Origin: Fodinibius roseus
GTDB taxonomy: Bacteria > Bacteroidota > Rhodothermia > Balneolales > Balneolaceae
Direction: 5' to 3'
DNA: 64,000 nucleotides
Assembly (NCBI RefSeq): GCF_900129315.1
Contig: NZ_FQUS01000008.1
Location: forward strand, 1 to 64,000
In this document: positions 1 to 9,065 of the stretch, piece by piece
How the letters are laid out: each line of letters starts with the position of its first letter
Position numbering within the stretch: the first letter of the stretch is position 1
Program-made: the position numbers and the translations under genes
The notes under the pieces: model-generated
What the model was told of the DNA's origin: nothing
Seen by the model: the letters and a program-made list of their open reading frames with translations, nothing else
Database searches by the model: none

Positions 1-67
1 GTTGTCGTTGAACAAGTCAGCGGGCAACGAACAGAGCAAATTCAAAAAATTAAATCAAAGAACGTAA
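1..67 (+). CDS. 3' end of an upstream gene (partial)
   Basis: The frame starting at base 2 stays open and ends at a TAA at 65-67, giving a 21-residue basic, polar tail (LSLNKSAGNEQSKFKKLNQRT). It could be the cytoplasmic C-terminus of a membrane protein such as an RND/MMPL exporter, which often sits next to porins like the one downstream; that is inference only. Another frame is also open across the left edge into the porin gene, so this assignment is weak. Confidence 0.3.
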   Translation, partial: LSLNKSAGNEQSKFKKLNQRT

Positions 68-168
68 TTTATCCTCATAACTCACGGATTCAGGTATTAA
101 CCATGGAGACCATCAAATATACCAAACCCATCATGAGGTTATCTGGCAAACTATCAATACCTATTTTT

Positions 169-1443
169 ATGACTAATATAAAAAAGGTACTATTGGCGGT
201 TCTATTTTTGATTCCTGTTTCCACCATCGCCCAACCCGACTTTAGCGGGTTTCTGCAGCTTGACAAACGGTTCGTAGCTGGAGGAGACAGCACCTATATC
301 GATAATTTCTATAATCAATTCCGGCTGGAAATGAGTGCCCCGGTAGGGTCCCAGTTGTATATATTCACCAGTATGGATCTTCGGTTTTACGATTTCCCTG
401 ATCCACAGTCATTGAGTGACTTGGAACGCTTGGAATCCGAATTTCCCCATGAGCTTTCGGTGTGGGAGGCCTTTATCGATGTATATGGATTCCTGTTTGA
501 TGATCTGGATATCCGCGTGGGAAAACAGCGCATTGCCTGGGGACGGGCCGACAAGCTGAATCCCACCGACAACCTGAACCCCAATGATTTTTCCGATTTT
601 GTTAACTTTACTGAGATGGCTCCTTCTTGGGCGTTCAAGGGGACCTGGTATTTTGATGACAGCCGTTTAACGGCAGTATGGCTGCCGGGCATTACCCCGG
701 TTCTGCTTCCCCGGAATGGGTCTGCCTTATTTCTGGGTGATTTGGGTGCATTCAATGACGAATTGAACCTTCCCGACCGGACGCCTGCAAACAGCATGTT
801 TGCCTTTCGCTGGGATGGCAGCATCGATAAATGGGATTATTCCATTAGTTACTTTAATGGCTATGATGATATCCCTATAGCAACAAGCTTGACTATCTCT
901 CCGCCACTACAGCCCCAAATAGAGATGGAATTTCCCAGGATGCAGGTTATTGGAGCTGATGTTGTGACTGAGCTTTCGGGAATAGGAATATGGGGAGAGG
1001 CTGGTCTGTTCTTACCTGAAAAGGTGGAGTTGATTTCAGATGTAAATGGTTTTTCAAGCCGGGAAATCCAATTGGAAGATGAACCCTATCTGAAATTTAC
1101 GATTGGTGGTGATTATACTTTCACAAATGGTATCTACCTGAATACCCAGTGGATGCATGGATTTTACACCGAGCGGGGGACAGAAAATTTGAACGACTAT
1201 TTTGTAATACGACTTGAGCAGGACTTTTTTAATGAAGATGTGTTAGTTGCTTTGAATAATACCCTGGAAGTCAACGATTGGGAACAACTGGGATACGGGC
1301 TATCGCCTGAGCTTACCTACCAGGCCATCGACAATTTAGAAGCCGGATTAGGGGCATTTTTGATTTGGGGAGAAGAAGGAACGCTATTTAACAGTTGGGA
1401 AGAGCTGGATCAAGTTTTTGTAAGATTTCGAGTAGACTTTTAA
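169..1443 (+). CDS. outer-membrane beta-barrel porin-like protein
   Basis: Secreted protein of about 424 residues. The start is placed at the ATG at 169 rather than 103 because it gives a clean signal peptide (MTNIKKVLLAVLF... ending near STIAQ). The rest alternates aromatic and polar residues as in beta-barrels and ends with an aromatic C-terminal strand (VFVRFRVDF), typical of outer-membrane barrels. A conserved-looking patch, RVGKQRIAWGRADKLNPTDN near residue 115, resembles DUF1302/alginate-export-like porins. Family assignment is by resemblance only and the substrate is unknown. It lies 118 bp upstream of the mercury operon and is probably a separate transcription unit. Confidence 0.65.
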   Translation: MTNIKKVLLAVLFLIPVSTIAQPDFSGFLQLDKRFVAGGDSTYIDNFYNQFRLEMSAPVGSQLYIFTSMDLRFYDFPDPQSLSDLERLESEFPHELSVWEAFIDVYGFLFDDLDIRVGKQRIAWGRADKLNPTDNLNPNDFSDFVNFTEMAPSWAFKGTWYFDDSRLTAVWLPGITPVLLPRNGSALFLGDLGAFNDELNLPDRTPANSMFAFRWDGSIDKWDYSISYFNGYDDIPIATSLTISPPLQPQIEMEFPRMQVIGADVVTELSGIGIWGEAGLFLPEKVELISDVNGFSSREIQLEDEPYLKFTIGGDYTFTNGIYLNTQWMHGFYTERGTENLNDYFVIRLEQDFFNEDVLVALNNTLEVNDWEQLGYGLSPELTYQAIDNLEAGLGAFLIWGEEGTLFNSWEELDQVFVRFRVDF

Positions 1444-1492
1444 GAAGATTATTCAACTCCGAAACAGAATCATTCCCAAGTCTTATTTAAGT

Positions 1493-1521
1493 ATTTAATT
1501 AAATAATATATTTATTATATT
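1493..1521. promoter_or_regulatory. candidate ArsR-type operator for the mer operon
   Basis: AT-rich segment 41-69 bp before the regulator start with two inverted repeats: ATTTAATTAAAT at 1493-1504 and AATATA-TTTAT-TATATT at 1505-1521. ArsR/SmtB repressors bind AT-rich interrupted palindromes at the promoter of their own operon, so this is the likely autoregulatory site. No binding data are available. Confidence 0.4.
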
Positions 1522-1561
1522 TCTATTGTATTAATGAAAACGCAACCAACAGCCAATAACC

Positions 1562-1942
1562 ATGAGCAAGCAAGAATGTATTCGCGAGGTCGCCGACCTT
1601 AACCAAATTAACCGGTGTATTGACTCCCTGGAAAAGGTTGAAGGATCTATTGACCGGTTAACTGATATTTTGAAACTGGCCGCTAACGACGTACGCCTGA
1701 AAATACTCTATCTGCTCAGCCGGGAAGAGCACCTTTGTCCCTGCGACCTGAGTGACATCCTGGACATGAGCGTGCCGGCTGTTTCTCAGCACCTTCGTAA
1801 ACTCAAAGACGGCGGGCTGGTAAAAACAGAGCGGGACGGACAGGTAATTTTTTATTCCCTGAACCCCCTGTTCAAGGACATTCTTTCTCCCAACTTCGAT
1901 CAAATTAACAACAATAATATTTTGGAGGTGTTAGCCGCATGA
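1562..1942 (+). CDS. ArsR/SmtB-family metal-responsive repressor of the mer operon
   Basis: 126-residue winged-helix repressor. The DNA-recognition helix region reads SVPAVSQHLRKLKDGGLV and the upstream helix carries HLCPCDL, which matches the alpha-3 Cys-x-Cys metal site of ArsR and CadC. Additional cysteines at residues 5 and 19 could complete an alpha-3N (CadC-like) thiolate site. It is the first gene of the operon and overlaps merTP by 4 bp (ATGA), so translation is coupled. Because merTP and merA follow, it most likely senses Hg(II), replacing the MerR found in Proteobacteria. The repressor family is clear; the exact metal is inferred. Confidence 0.88.
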   Translation: MSKQECIREVADLNQINRCIDSLEKVEGSIDRLTDILKLAANDVRLKILYLLSREEHLCPCDLSDILDMSVPAVSQHLRKLKDGGLVKTERDGQVIFYSLNPLFKDILSPNFDQINNNNILEVLAA

Positions 1943-2550
1943 ACGATCAACCAAACAATTCCGACACCAAATGGATGGGTGCAGGCCTGTTCGCAGCCTT
2001 CGCCGCATCCCTGTGCTGTATTACCCCGGTTATTGTATTTGCGGCGGGCATCAGTGGCGCGGCTTCTGCCTTTTCGTGGTTAGAACCCTTCCGGCCCTAT
2101 CTGATTGGGCTTACCGTCCTGTTGCTCGGTTTCGCCTGGTATCAAAAACTTAAGCCGCAGTGGAATCCCGAATGTGCCTGTGAGGAAAATCTTTCGTTCT
2201 GGAACACCAAGGGATTTTTAGGTATCGTAACCATACTGGTCGCACTACTGCTGGCTTTTCCGTACTATTCAGATGCCTTTTTCCCAAAGCAGAATAACCA
2301 AAAAGTGGTGTATGTGCAGGAAAGCCAAATTCAAACCATCACCTTGGATATTGAGGGGATGACCTGCACCGGCTGCGAAGCCAGTGTAGAAAATGCCGCT
2401 GTTGGTGTGGATGGAGTTCTCGAAGCTGAGGCCTCCTATGATACCGGCAAGGCCACCATTAAATACGACCGGAGCAAGACCGACCGGGAAACGATTGTGG
2501 CCGCTATCAACAAAACGGGATTTACCGTAGCCGATAACCAAGTCAATTAA
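1939..2550 (+). CDS. merTP: mercuric ion transporter, MerT-MerP fusion
   Basis: 203 residues. The N-terminal half is MerT-like: a first membrane helix with the vicinal pair SLCCITP, two further helices, and a cytoplasmic CAC pair near residue 76. The C-terminal ~70 residues form a heavy-metal-associated domain with GMTCTGCEAS. In classical systems MerP is a separate periplasmic protein that hands Hg(II) to MerT; here both are one chain. The protein imports Hg(II) and passes it to MerA. It is coupled to the upstream repressor and lies 93 bp before merA. Confidence 0.9.
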   Translation: MNDQPNNSDTKWMGAGLFAAFAASLCCITPVIVFAAGISGAASAFSWLEPFRPYLIGLTVLLLGFAWYQKLKPQWNPECACEENLSFWNTKGFLGIVTILVALLLAFPYYSDAFFPKQNNQKVVYVQESQIQTITLDIEGMTCTGCEASVENAAVGVDGVLEAEASYDTGKATIKYDRSKTDRETIVAAINKTGFTVADNQVN

Positions 2551-2643
2551 CGACAGGCGGATTTCCTTCTGTCATCAACCATCAAATAGCAACCCGTTTT
2601 AATTATACTCTTAATTTTAGAATTTGCTTAAATACTAAATACT

Positions 2644-4287
2644 ATGACTGAACAAACCCTTCAACTTTCGATCAGCGGCATGACCTGCGAGGGCTGTGCC
2701 GAAACCATAGCCAGCCAATTCAAGGGCAAAGAGGGGGTGTTGGATAAAACCGTCAGCTACCCCGGCGAAAAAGCCAAGATCACCTACGATCCGGAAAAGG
2801 TTACCAAAAAGGAGATCATCGATACCATAAATGCTACCGGGCACTATCAAGTAACCGGCGAAACTGGTGCTTATGAAGGTGGTAAAAACCAGTATTCGCT
2901 GGTCATCATCGGCGGGGGATCGACTGCTTTTGCCGCAGCCATCAAGGCCAGCGAGCTGGGCGGCACCGCCCTCATCATCAACAAAGGGCTGCCCACGGGG
3001 GGCACCTGCGTAAACGTGGGCTGCGTGCCCTCCAAGACCCTGATCCGCACTGCCGAAGCTCATTACCGTGCAAAAAATCCCGGTTTTGAAGGCATCGAAA
3101 CCCAAAGCCGAATTACTGATTTCAAGAAGATCATAGATCAGAAACGCAGCCTAGTGGCCGATCTCCGCCAGCAAAAGTATATCGACGTGATCAAGGACGA
3201 TCCTAACATCACCCTGCTGGAAGGCCGCGGTAAGATAATAGGTGAACATACCGTGGAGGTGGATGGGGAAACCTGCCATGCCGACAATATCCTCATTGCC
3301 ACGGGTGCCACTACCTTTGTGCCGGATGTTCCGGGACTGAAAGAGGCGGGATACCTCACCAATGAAAGTGCCTACGAACTGGAAGAACTCCCTGAAACTC
3401 TAATCGTCTTTGGCGGCGGCTATATAGCCCTGGAAAATGCCCAGATGTTTGCCCGGCTGGGATCGAAGGTGACCATCGTGCAGCGCTCGGCGCATGTGCT
3501 CAGCGATCAGCCCGAAGAGCTGGCACAGGGCCTGGTCGGATACCTGGAAGACGAGGGCATCACCGTGCTGACCAATACCGATATTCAACAGGTGTTTCCC
3601 GCCGGTGATGAAAAAATTGTAAAACTGACCGTGGACGGCGAAGAAACCACGCTCAGGGCCACGCACCTGCTGGTTACCACCGGTCGGCAGGGCAATACCA
3701 AAAACCTCGGACTGGAACAGGTCGGCATTGACACGGCCGGTCGCGGCTACCTGCCGGTTGACGAAACCATGCGTACCTCCGTTCCCAACATCTTTGCCGC
3801 CGGTGATGTGACCGGCAAATATCAGTTTGTTTATACGGCCGCCTACGAAGGTAACCTGGCTGCCGAAAACGCCCTGCGCGGTTCTTCCCGGAAGGCCGAC
3901 TATTCAGTACTGCCCTGGGTAATCTTCACCGATCCACAGGTAGCCGGCATCGGCATGGACGAAAAACAGGCAGAAGAAGCCGGTATTGAGTACGACACGG
4001 CTAAACTTTCGCTTGACAACGTGCCCCGCTCCATTGCCGCCCGCGACACCCGCGGTTTCATTAAACTGATTCGCAGCCGGGAAACCGATCAATTAATAGG
4101 CGCCCGTATCCTGGCCCCGGAAGGCTCGGAGCTGCTGATGGAGCTGGCCCTGGCTATGCGGCATGGGGTTACAGTCAAATCTCTGATTTCGGAATTCCAT
4201 CCGTACCTGACGTTGTCGGAAGGCATCAAACTGGCGGCGCTCACCTTCGACAAAGACGTTAAGAAACTGAGCTGCTGCGCCGTGTAA
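2644..4287 (+). CDS. merA: mercury(II) reductase MerA
   Basis: 547-residue cytoplasmic flavoprotein that reduces Hg(II) to volatile Hg(0) with NADPH. It has one N-terminal HMA domain (GMTCEGCAET, residues ~12-21), an FAD-binding IIGGGSTAFAA segment, the redox-active GGTCVNVGCVPSK motif, an NAD(P)-binding FGGGYIAL segment and the C-terminal vicinal cysteines (LSCCAV) that deliver Hg(II) to the active site. Length and motif order are those of full MerA. It follows merTP in the same operon. Confidence 0.97.
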   Translation: MTEQTLQLSISGMTCEGCAETIASQFKGKEGVLDKTVSYPGEKAKITYDPEKVTKKEIIDTINATGHYQVTGETGAYEGGKNQYSLVIIGGGSTAFAAAIKASELGGTALIINKGLPTGGTCVNVGCVPSKTLIRTAEAHYRAKNPGFEGIETQSRITDFKKIIDQKRSLVADLRQQKYIDVIKDDPNITLLEGRGKIIGEHTVEVDGETCHADNILIATGATTFVPDVPGLKEAGYLTNESAYELEELPETLIVFGGGYIALENAQMFARLGSKVTIVQRSAHVLSDQPEELAQGLVGYLEDEGITVLTNTDIQQVFPAGDEKIVKLTVDGEETTLRATHLLVTTGRQGNTKNLGLEQVGIDTAGRGYLPVDETMRTSVPNIFAAGDVTGKYQFVYTAAYEGNLAAENALRGSSRKADYSVLPWVIFTDPQVAGIGMDEKQAEEAGIEYDTAKLSLDNVPRSIAARDTRGFIKLIRSRETDQLIGARILAPEGSELLMELALAMRHGVTVKSLISEFHPYLTLSEGIKLAALTFDKDVKKLSCCAV

Positions 4288-4316
4288 GTAACTATCCCTT
4301 ATACTTTTAAGAAAAA

Positions 4317-4598
4317 ATGAATAACTCTGGACGTAGTAATAATTCGCAAAATACCTGGCCTGCACTGGCGTTTCTCTTGCTGCACACGGTCTGCTGTATC
4401 GGGATAATCCTGTTTTTGCTGCTCGGAGGAGCAGGGCTGTCGGCACTGCTTGCATCGAAGGGATTTTGGGCTATTGCCATTGGAGTACTTATTGGTTCCA
4501 TAGCAGGGTACTGGTACTACCAGCAAAATCAATACAGGTCGTGCAAATCTTCTAATACGAACAAACGCGATCAATCGGCCAAAATTCATACTAATTAA
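4317..4598 (+). CDS. small MerF/MerC-like membrane protein
   Basis: 93 residues with two predicted membrane helices and a vicinal cysteine pair in the first (LHTVCCIGIILFLL), the layout of small mercury uptake proteins such as MerF. The tail is hydrophilic. It starts 29 bp after merA and 15 bp before the next gene, inside the operon. Position and the CC pair support a second Hg(II) or thiophilic-metal uptake route, but the match to MerF is by pattern only. Confidence 0.6.
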   Translation: MNNSGRSNNSQNTWPALAFLLLHTVCCIGIILFLLLGGAGLSALLASKGFWAIAIGVLIGSIAGYWYYQQNQYRSCKSSNTNKRDQSAKIHTN

Positions 4599-4613
4599 GA
4601 CATGGATTAAACT

Positions 4614-5363
4614 ATGAATACAACACAAACGAAAGACACCAAACGCACGCTTCTCATCCTGCTGGCTCTGTTCTTCGGCGGGGCTGTACCTATTCAATTG
4701 ATAACGCTCTCAACGGGATATGCCCAGCTTGTGATGGAGAAAATTAAAGGACCTGAAATGATCATGGCCGCCCACCAGTTTGCCGGCGGATATATTCCAT
4801 TTGTCTATATTCCGGCTATTCTGGGACTAATTGTTATAGCGTGGTACTGCAAAAAACACTACCCGGATATCTATCGGCGCATCGTGGTCGGTTTCGGCAT
4901 CGGAGCGCTGGCTACAGTGGGGCTGGACTTTTTCCGTCAAATGGGCGTAATCTACCAGTGGCTTCCGGGCGACACGCCTGAAATGTTTGGCATGATCGCT
5001 ACCGGCAGCAAGAATTTCGCCTGGTACTACTCGGTCGGCTTCCTCATCCACTTGCTGAATGGTGCCAACTTCGGTCTGTTTTACGCCTTCGTCTGGGGCA
5101 AGCGACCCAGCTACAAAAGCGCCATCGGTTGGGCCGTGGCCTGGCTTACCGTTGTTGAGATCGGCATGATGACCCTGCCACCCATGGAGCCGATGGTCAG
5201 ACCGTTCGGCATTAACTATGCCTGGCCCCAACTCTTCCTGATTACCCTGGCCGCGCATATTGCCTTCGGTATCATACTGGGCATTGGCGTGCAATATTTT
5301 CCGAAAGAAAAAGATCGCAGCTGGTTTGGGCCGTTTCTGCTGGGTAAATCGAAGCAGGTATAA
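4614..5363 (+). CDS. multi-pass membrane protein of unknown function in the mer operon
   Basis: 249 residues with about seven hydrophobic segments. I do not recognise the family. Visible features are an H-rich/aromatic helix (IMAAHQFAGGYIPF), a Met/Pro loop (MMTLPPMEPMVRP) and a histidine in the last helix region (LAAHIAFGIILG). There is no CC motif. The tight spacing (15 bp after the preceding gene, 25 bp before the next) ties it to mercury or general metal stress, but no substrate can be named. Confidence 0.6.
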   Translation: MNTTQTKDTKRTLLILLALFFGGAVPIQLITLSTGYAQLVMEKIKGPEMIMAAHQFAGGYIPFVYIPAILGLIVIAWYCKKHYPDIYRRIVVGFGIGALATVGLDFFRQMGVIYQWLPGDTPEMFGMIATGSKNFAWYYSVGFLIHLLNGANFGLFYAFVWGKRPSYKSAIGWAVAWLTVVEIGMMTLPPMEPMVRPFGINYAWPQLFLITLAAHIAFGIILGIGVQYFPKEKDRSWFGPFLLGKSKQV

Positions 5364-5388
5364 CCTAAGACAAACTCCGGAAAACCCC

Positions 5389-5958
5389 ATGCAAAGCATT
5401 ACAAGAACCTTTAAAACCGTATTTTCCGATCGGAGCTATCAAATTATCGGAGGCGTCAGCTTTGGGTTTTTCCTGTTGCTGTATGCCGTGACCCTTCCGG
5501 CCAAATATACGGCTGGGAGAATCGGCCTCGTTTCCCTGCAGCACCTGAGCTGGTCGATGGGCCTGTTTGCCCTGGCTTTTGCGCTGCTGCTTGGGGCCGT
5601 CATCCCCTTTACCGTATTTGCTTTCCGGCAGGGCGTAAAATCCCAAAAATCGTCAACGGCAGGCGGGCTGTTCGTCAGTATTCTCACGCCCCTGCTCTGC
5701 TGCTCGCCGTTACTGCCCGCATTGATGGGGTTTCTGGGAGGCCTCATCCCGCTGCTGCCGGCCGGAAGCTCCCTGGCCGTACAGAAGTTTGTGGTTACCT
5801 GGGAAACCGAAATCTATCTCGGCTCCTTGGCGCTGTTGGCGCTGGCGCTCTACCAAAATGCCAACTATATCGCAAGATCCGCGGCGTGCCGGATGCCTGT
5901 TCAGACTGTCAAAAAATCGAACGAACCCGACAGAGAGCAAGTTGTTAGAAACGAATAA
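5389..5958 (+). CDS. membrane protein with CCSPLLP motif, unknown function
   Basis: 189 residues from the ATG at 5389; an upstream in-frame start would overlap the preceding gene by about 100 bp and is unlikely. Four hydrophobic segments are visible. The third begins with TPLLCCSPLLPALMGFLGG, a vicinal cysteine pair at a membrane boundary like those of MerT, MerC and MerF. A metal-handling role fits the motif and the operon, but I do not recognise the family. Confidence 0.6.
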   Translation: MQSITRTFKTVFSDRSYQIIGGVSFGFFLLLYAVTLPAKYTAGRIGLVSLQHLSWSMGLFALAFALLLGAVIPFTVFAFRQGVKSQKSSTAGGLFVSILTPLLCCSPLLPALMGFLGGLIPLLPAGSSLAVQKFVVTWETEIYLGSLALLALALYQNANYIARSAACRMPVQTVKKSNEPDREQVVRNE

Positions 5959-5982
5959 TCATATCATTTTAATCAAGTTAGC

Positions 5983-7632
5983 ATGAAAGTCTCCGACCTG
6001 TTTGTGAAAGCCCTGGAAAATGAAGGCGTCCAATATGTGTTCGGCGTGCCGGGCGAAGAAAATGAGGATCTCCTTTTTTCGCTCGAACAATCCTCCATTC
6101 AATTTGTTCCGACGCGGCACGAGCAGGGCGCCGCCTTCATGGCGGACGTATGGGGACGCATCACAGGAAAAGCGGGCGTCTGCCTGGCTACGCTGGGCCC
6201 GGGCGCCACCAATCTGCTGACCGGCATCGCCGATGCCAACCTCGATAAAAGTCCGGTCGTGGCCATCACGGGCCAGGGCGATCTGGACCGGCTGCACAAC
6301 ACCAGCCATCAGAACCTGGATGTGGTGAGCATGTTTCGTCCGGTTACCAAATGGAATACAGCCATCAGCACCCCGAATATCGTACCGGAGGTCGTTCGCA
6401 AAGCCTTTAAGCTGGCCGAGATGGAAAAACCGGGTGCCACCCACATCGAACTCTCCGAGGATGTGGCTAAAGCCGACACGCAAACGGTGGATCTTATTCA
6501 ACCGGAATCTCTGCGGAGAGCCGCCCCCGACTACAAGGCCCTGGACAAAACCATCGAATTGCTGAAAAAGGCCCGGCGCCCGCTGATTATCGCCGGAAAC
6601 GGCGCTATCCGGAAACGGGCTTCCAAACACCTGACGGAGCTGGTGAATGCATTTGGCATTCCGGTGGCCCACACTTTTATGGGAAAGGGAGCGATAACCG
6701 ACACCAACGACCTCTCACTGTATGCCATTGGTTTAGGGTTCAGAGATTATGTGATGGAGGCCGTGGAACGGGCCGACCTGATCCTGGCCGTGGGCTACGA
6801 TATCGCCGAGTACGCTCCGGAAGCCTGGAATCCGGACAACAGCAACACCATCGTCCATATCGACTTTGAAGCGGCTGAGGTCTATACCCACTACCGCCCC
6901 GAAGTGGAACTGATTTGTGATATTTCGGCGGCCCTTTGGAAACTGAACCGAGAAATGAAGGAACAGAAATTTTCCTTTGAGACCGGCTGGCACAGCGGTA
7001 TCCGAAATCGCATTCTGGAGGATATCCAAAGCTATAACTTGGCAGAAGGCGACGACTTCACCATTCCGGGCGCGCTGAATATTATTCGGAAAGCGCTCCC
7101 GGAAAGCGGACTGCTGATCAGCGATGTGGGCAGCCACAAAATGTGGATCGCCCGCAATTTTCTGACTTGCTGCCCCAACGGCTGCATCATCTCTAACGGG
7201 CTGGCCACCATGGGCATCGCCCTGCCCGGCGGTATTGCCGCGTCTCTGGCCGATCCGGACCGGCATATCGTAGCCGCCATGGGCGACGGCGGCTTTATGA
7301 TGAACGTGCAGGAACTGGAAACAGCCAAACGGCTCGGGGTCGGATGTACGGTGATCGTTTTTAACGACAACGATTACGGACTCATCAGCTGGAAGCAGCG
7401 CATGCACACCGGCCGCTCGACCGGAACCCGGATTTCCAATCCCGATTTTGTAAAGCTGGCTGAGAGCTTTGGCATTCCGGGATACCGGCCCGAAACCGTC
7501 CGGGAACTCAATGATGTGCTCACTGAATCCATACAATCCCGGGAATTGCGCCTGGTGGAAATCCCCATCAACCCGGCGGTCAATTCAGAGCTGACGGACA
7601 AATTATCTGATTACTGGAAAAACAACTCTTAA
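5983..7632 (+). CDS. thiamine-diphosphate enzyme, acetolactate-synthase-like (AlsS type)
   Basis: 549 residues with the three-domain ThDP fold. The N-terminal domain has the cofactor-activating glutamate in TRHEQGAAFMADV. The central domain is FAD/regulatory-like. The C-terminal ThDP/Mg domain contains GDGGFMMNVQELETA followed by FNDNDYGLISWKQ. This matches catabolic acetolactate synthases, which join two pyruvates to acetolactate. No small regulatory subunit is adjacent, as expected for AlsS. The tight operon position after mercury genes is unusual. Related ThDP carboligases or decarboxylases cannot be excluded. Confidence 0.82.
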   Translation: MKVSDLFVKALENEGVQYVFGVPGEENEDLLFSLEQSSIQFVPTRHEQGAAFMADVWGRITGKAGVCLATLGPGATNLLTGIADANLDKSPVVAITGQGDLDRLHNTSHQNLDVVSMFRPVTKWNTAISTPNIVPEVVRKAFKLAEMEKPGATHIELSEDVAKADTQTVDLIQPESLRRAAPDYKALDKTIELLKKARRPLIIAGNGAIRKRASKHLTELVNAFGIPVAHTFMGKGAITDTNDLSLYAIGLGFRDYVMEAVERADLILAVGYDIAEYAPEAWNPDNSNTIVHIDFEAAEVYTHYRPEVELICDISAALWKLNREMKEQKFSFETGWHSGIRNRILEDIQSYNLAEGDDFTIPGALNIIRKALPESGLLISDVGSHKMWIARNFLTCCPNGCIISNGLATMGIALPGGIAASLADPDRHIVAAMGDGGFMMNVQELETAKRLGVGCTVIVFNDNDYGLISWKQRMHTGRSTGTRISNPDFVKLAESFGIPGYRPETVRELNDVLTESIQSRELRLVEIPINPAVNSELTDKLSDYWKNNS

Positions 7633-7645
7633 AAAAACAGAACCT

Positions 7646-9010
7646 ATGTTACAATCCATCAACCCCACAAATGACGAAGTGATCCGGGAATATGAAGAGC
7701 TGACGGAGCAGGAAATCGCATCCGTTTTGCAAAAAAGTCAAACCGCCTTTGAACAGTGGCGGGAAACGGATTTTTCTCACAGGGCACCGCTGATGAAAAA
7801 AGCGGCAGAGGTTCTGCGCGATCACCGGCAGGAGTATGCGGAACTGATGGCGCGGGAAATGGGAAAGCCGGTATTGGGCGGCCGGTCGGAAGTTGAAAAG
7901 TGCGCCTGGGTGTGCGAATATTACGCAGAACATGCGGAATCGTTTTTGGCGGACCAGCCCATTGAGACCGATGCTTCCAACAGTTTTGTGGCCTTTCAGC
8001 CGCTGGGGGTGGTTCTGGCCGTGATGCCGTGGAATTTCCCGTTCTGGCAGGTCTTTCGGTTTGCTGCTCCCGGCCTGATGGCCGGAAATGCCGGCGTGCT
8101 TAAACACGCCTCCAACGTAACCGGCTGCGCGCTGGCTATCGAAGAGGTCTTCCGGGAGGCCGGTTTTCCCGAACATTTGTTCCGAACGCTGAAAATAAGC
8201 AGCAGCAAGGTCGGCCGGGTTATCGAACACCCGATCGTAAAGGCCGTTACGCTGACCGGAAGCGTGCCGGCAGGGAAGGCCGTGGCTCAAAAAGCGGGTT
8301 CCGTATTGAAAAAAACGGTGCTGGAGCTGGGCGGCAGTGATCCGTATGTGATTCTGGAGGATGCCGATCTGGATCTGGCCGTTCCCACCTGCGTGAACAG
8401 CAGGCTGATCAACAGCGGGCAAAGCTGCATCGCCGCCAAACGGTTTATTGTGGTGGACAAGGTGCGGGAGGAGTTTGAACAGCGTTTTGTGGATATAATG
8501 GAGCAAAAGACCATGGGAGACCCTATGGACGAAGGCAGCGATATCGGCCCACAGGCCCGGACCGACCTGCGCGACGAACTGCACGGGCAGGTGGAACAAA
8601 GTATTAAGCAAGGGGCCCAATGCCTGCTTGGAGGGAAGATTCCGGGCCAGAAAGGCGCCTGGTATCCGCCAACGGTTTTGGCCAATGTTAAACCCGGCAT
8701 GCCGGCCTACGGGGAAGAGCTATTCGGACCCGTTGCTTCCATCATCACGGCAAAAGACGAAGATGATGCCATTCGAATAGCCAACGACAGCCGGTTTGGC
8801 CTGGGAGCGGCTGTGTTTACCCGGGATGCAGAGAAGGGTACACACATCGCTGCCGAAAAACTCCAGGCCGGGTGTTGTTTCGTAAACTCGCTGGTTAAAT
8901 CCGATCCCCGGCTGCCCTTCGGCGGTATCAGGGAGAGCGGATACGGGCGGGAACTGTCCCATTTCGGCATCAAAGAGTTTGTAAATATTAAAACGGTGTA
9001 TGTGAAGTGA
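7646..9010 (+). CDS. NAD(P)-dependent succinate-semialdehyde dehydrogenase-like enzyme
   Basis: 454 residues of the aldehyde dehydrogenase superfamily. Visible are the substrate/cofactor motif MPWNFPFWQVFR, the glycine loop LTGSVPAGKAV, the catalytic glutamate in LELGGSDPYVI and the catalytic cysteine in NSGQSCIAAKRF. The PWNFPFWQ motif and length are typical of bacterial succinate-semialdehyde dehydrogenases of the short class. It follows the acetolactate-synthase-like gene by 13 bp, so the two probably act together, perhaps on an aldehyde formed by the ThDP enzyme. The true substrate is uncertain. Confidence 0.85.
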   Translation: MLQSINPTNDEVIREYEELTEQEIASVLQKSQTAFEQWRETDFSHRAPLMKKAAEVLRDHRQEYAELMAREMGKPVLGGRSEVEKCAWVCEYYAEHAESFLADQPIETDASNSFVAFQPLGVVLAVMPWNFPFWQVFRFAAPGLMAGNAGVLKHASNVTGCALAIEEVFREAGFPEHLFRTLKISSSKVGRVIEHPIVKAVTLTGSVPAGKAVAQKAGSVLKKTVLELGGSDPYVILEDADLDLAVPTCVNSRLINSGQSCIAAKRFIVVDKVREEFEQRFVDIMEQKTMGDPMDEGSDIGPQARTDLRDELHGQVEQSIKQGAQCLLGGKIPGQKGAWYPPTVLANVKPGMPAYGEELFGPVASIITAKDEDDAIRIANDSRFGLGAAVFTRDAEKGTHIAAEKLQAGCCFVNSLVKSDPRLPFGGIRESGYGRELSHFGIKEFVNIKTVYVK

Positions 9011-9065
9011 CTGAACAGGATTACACTGTAACTTTACCCGGCATAACAGACTATATATAACTACC

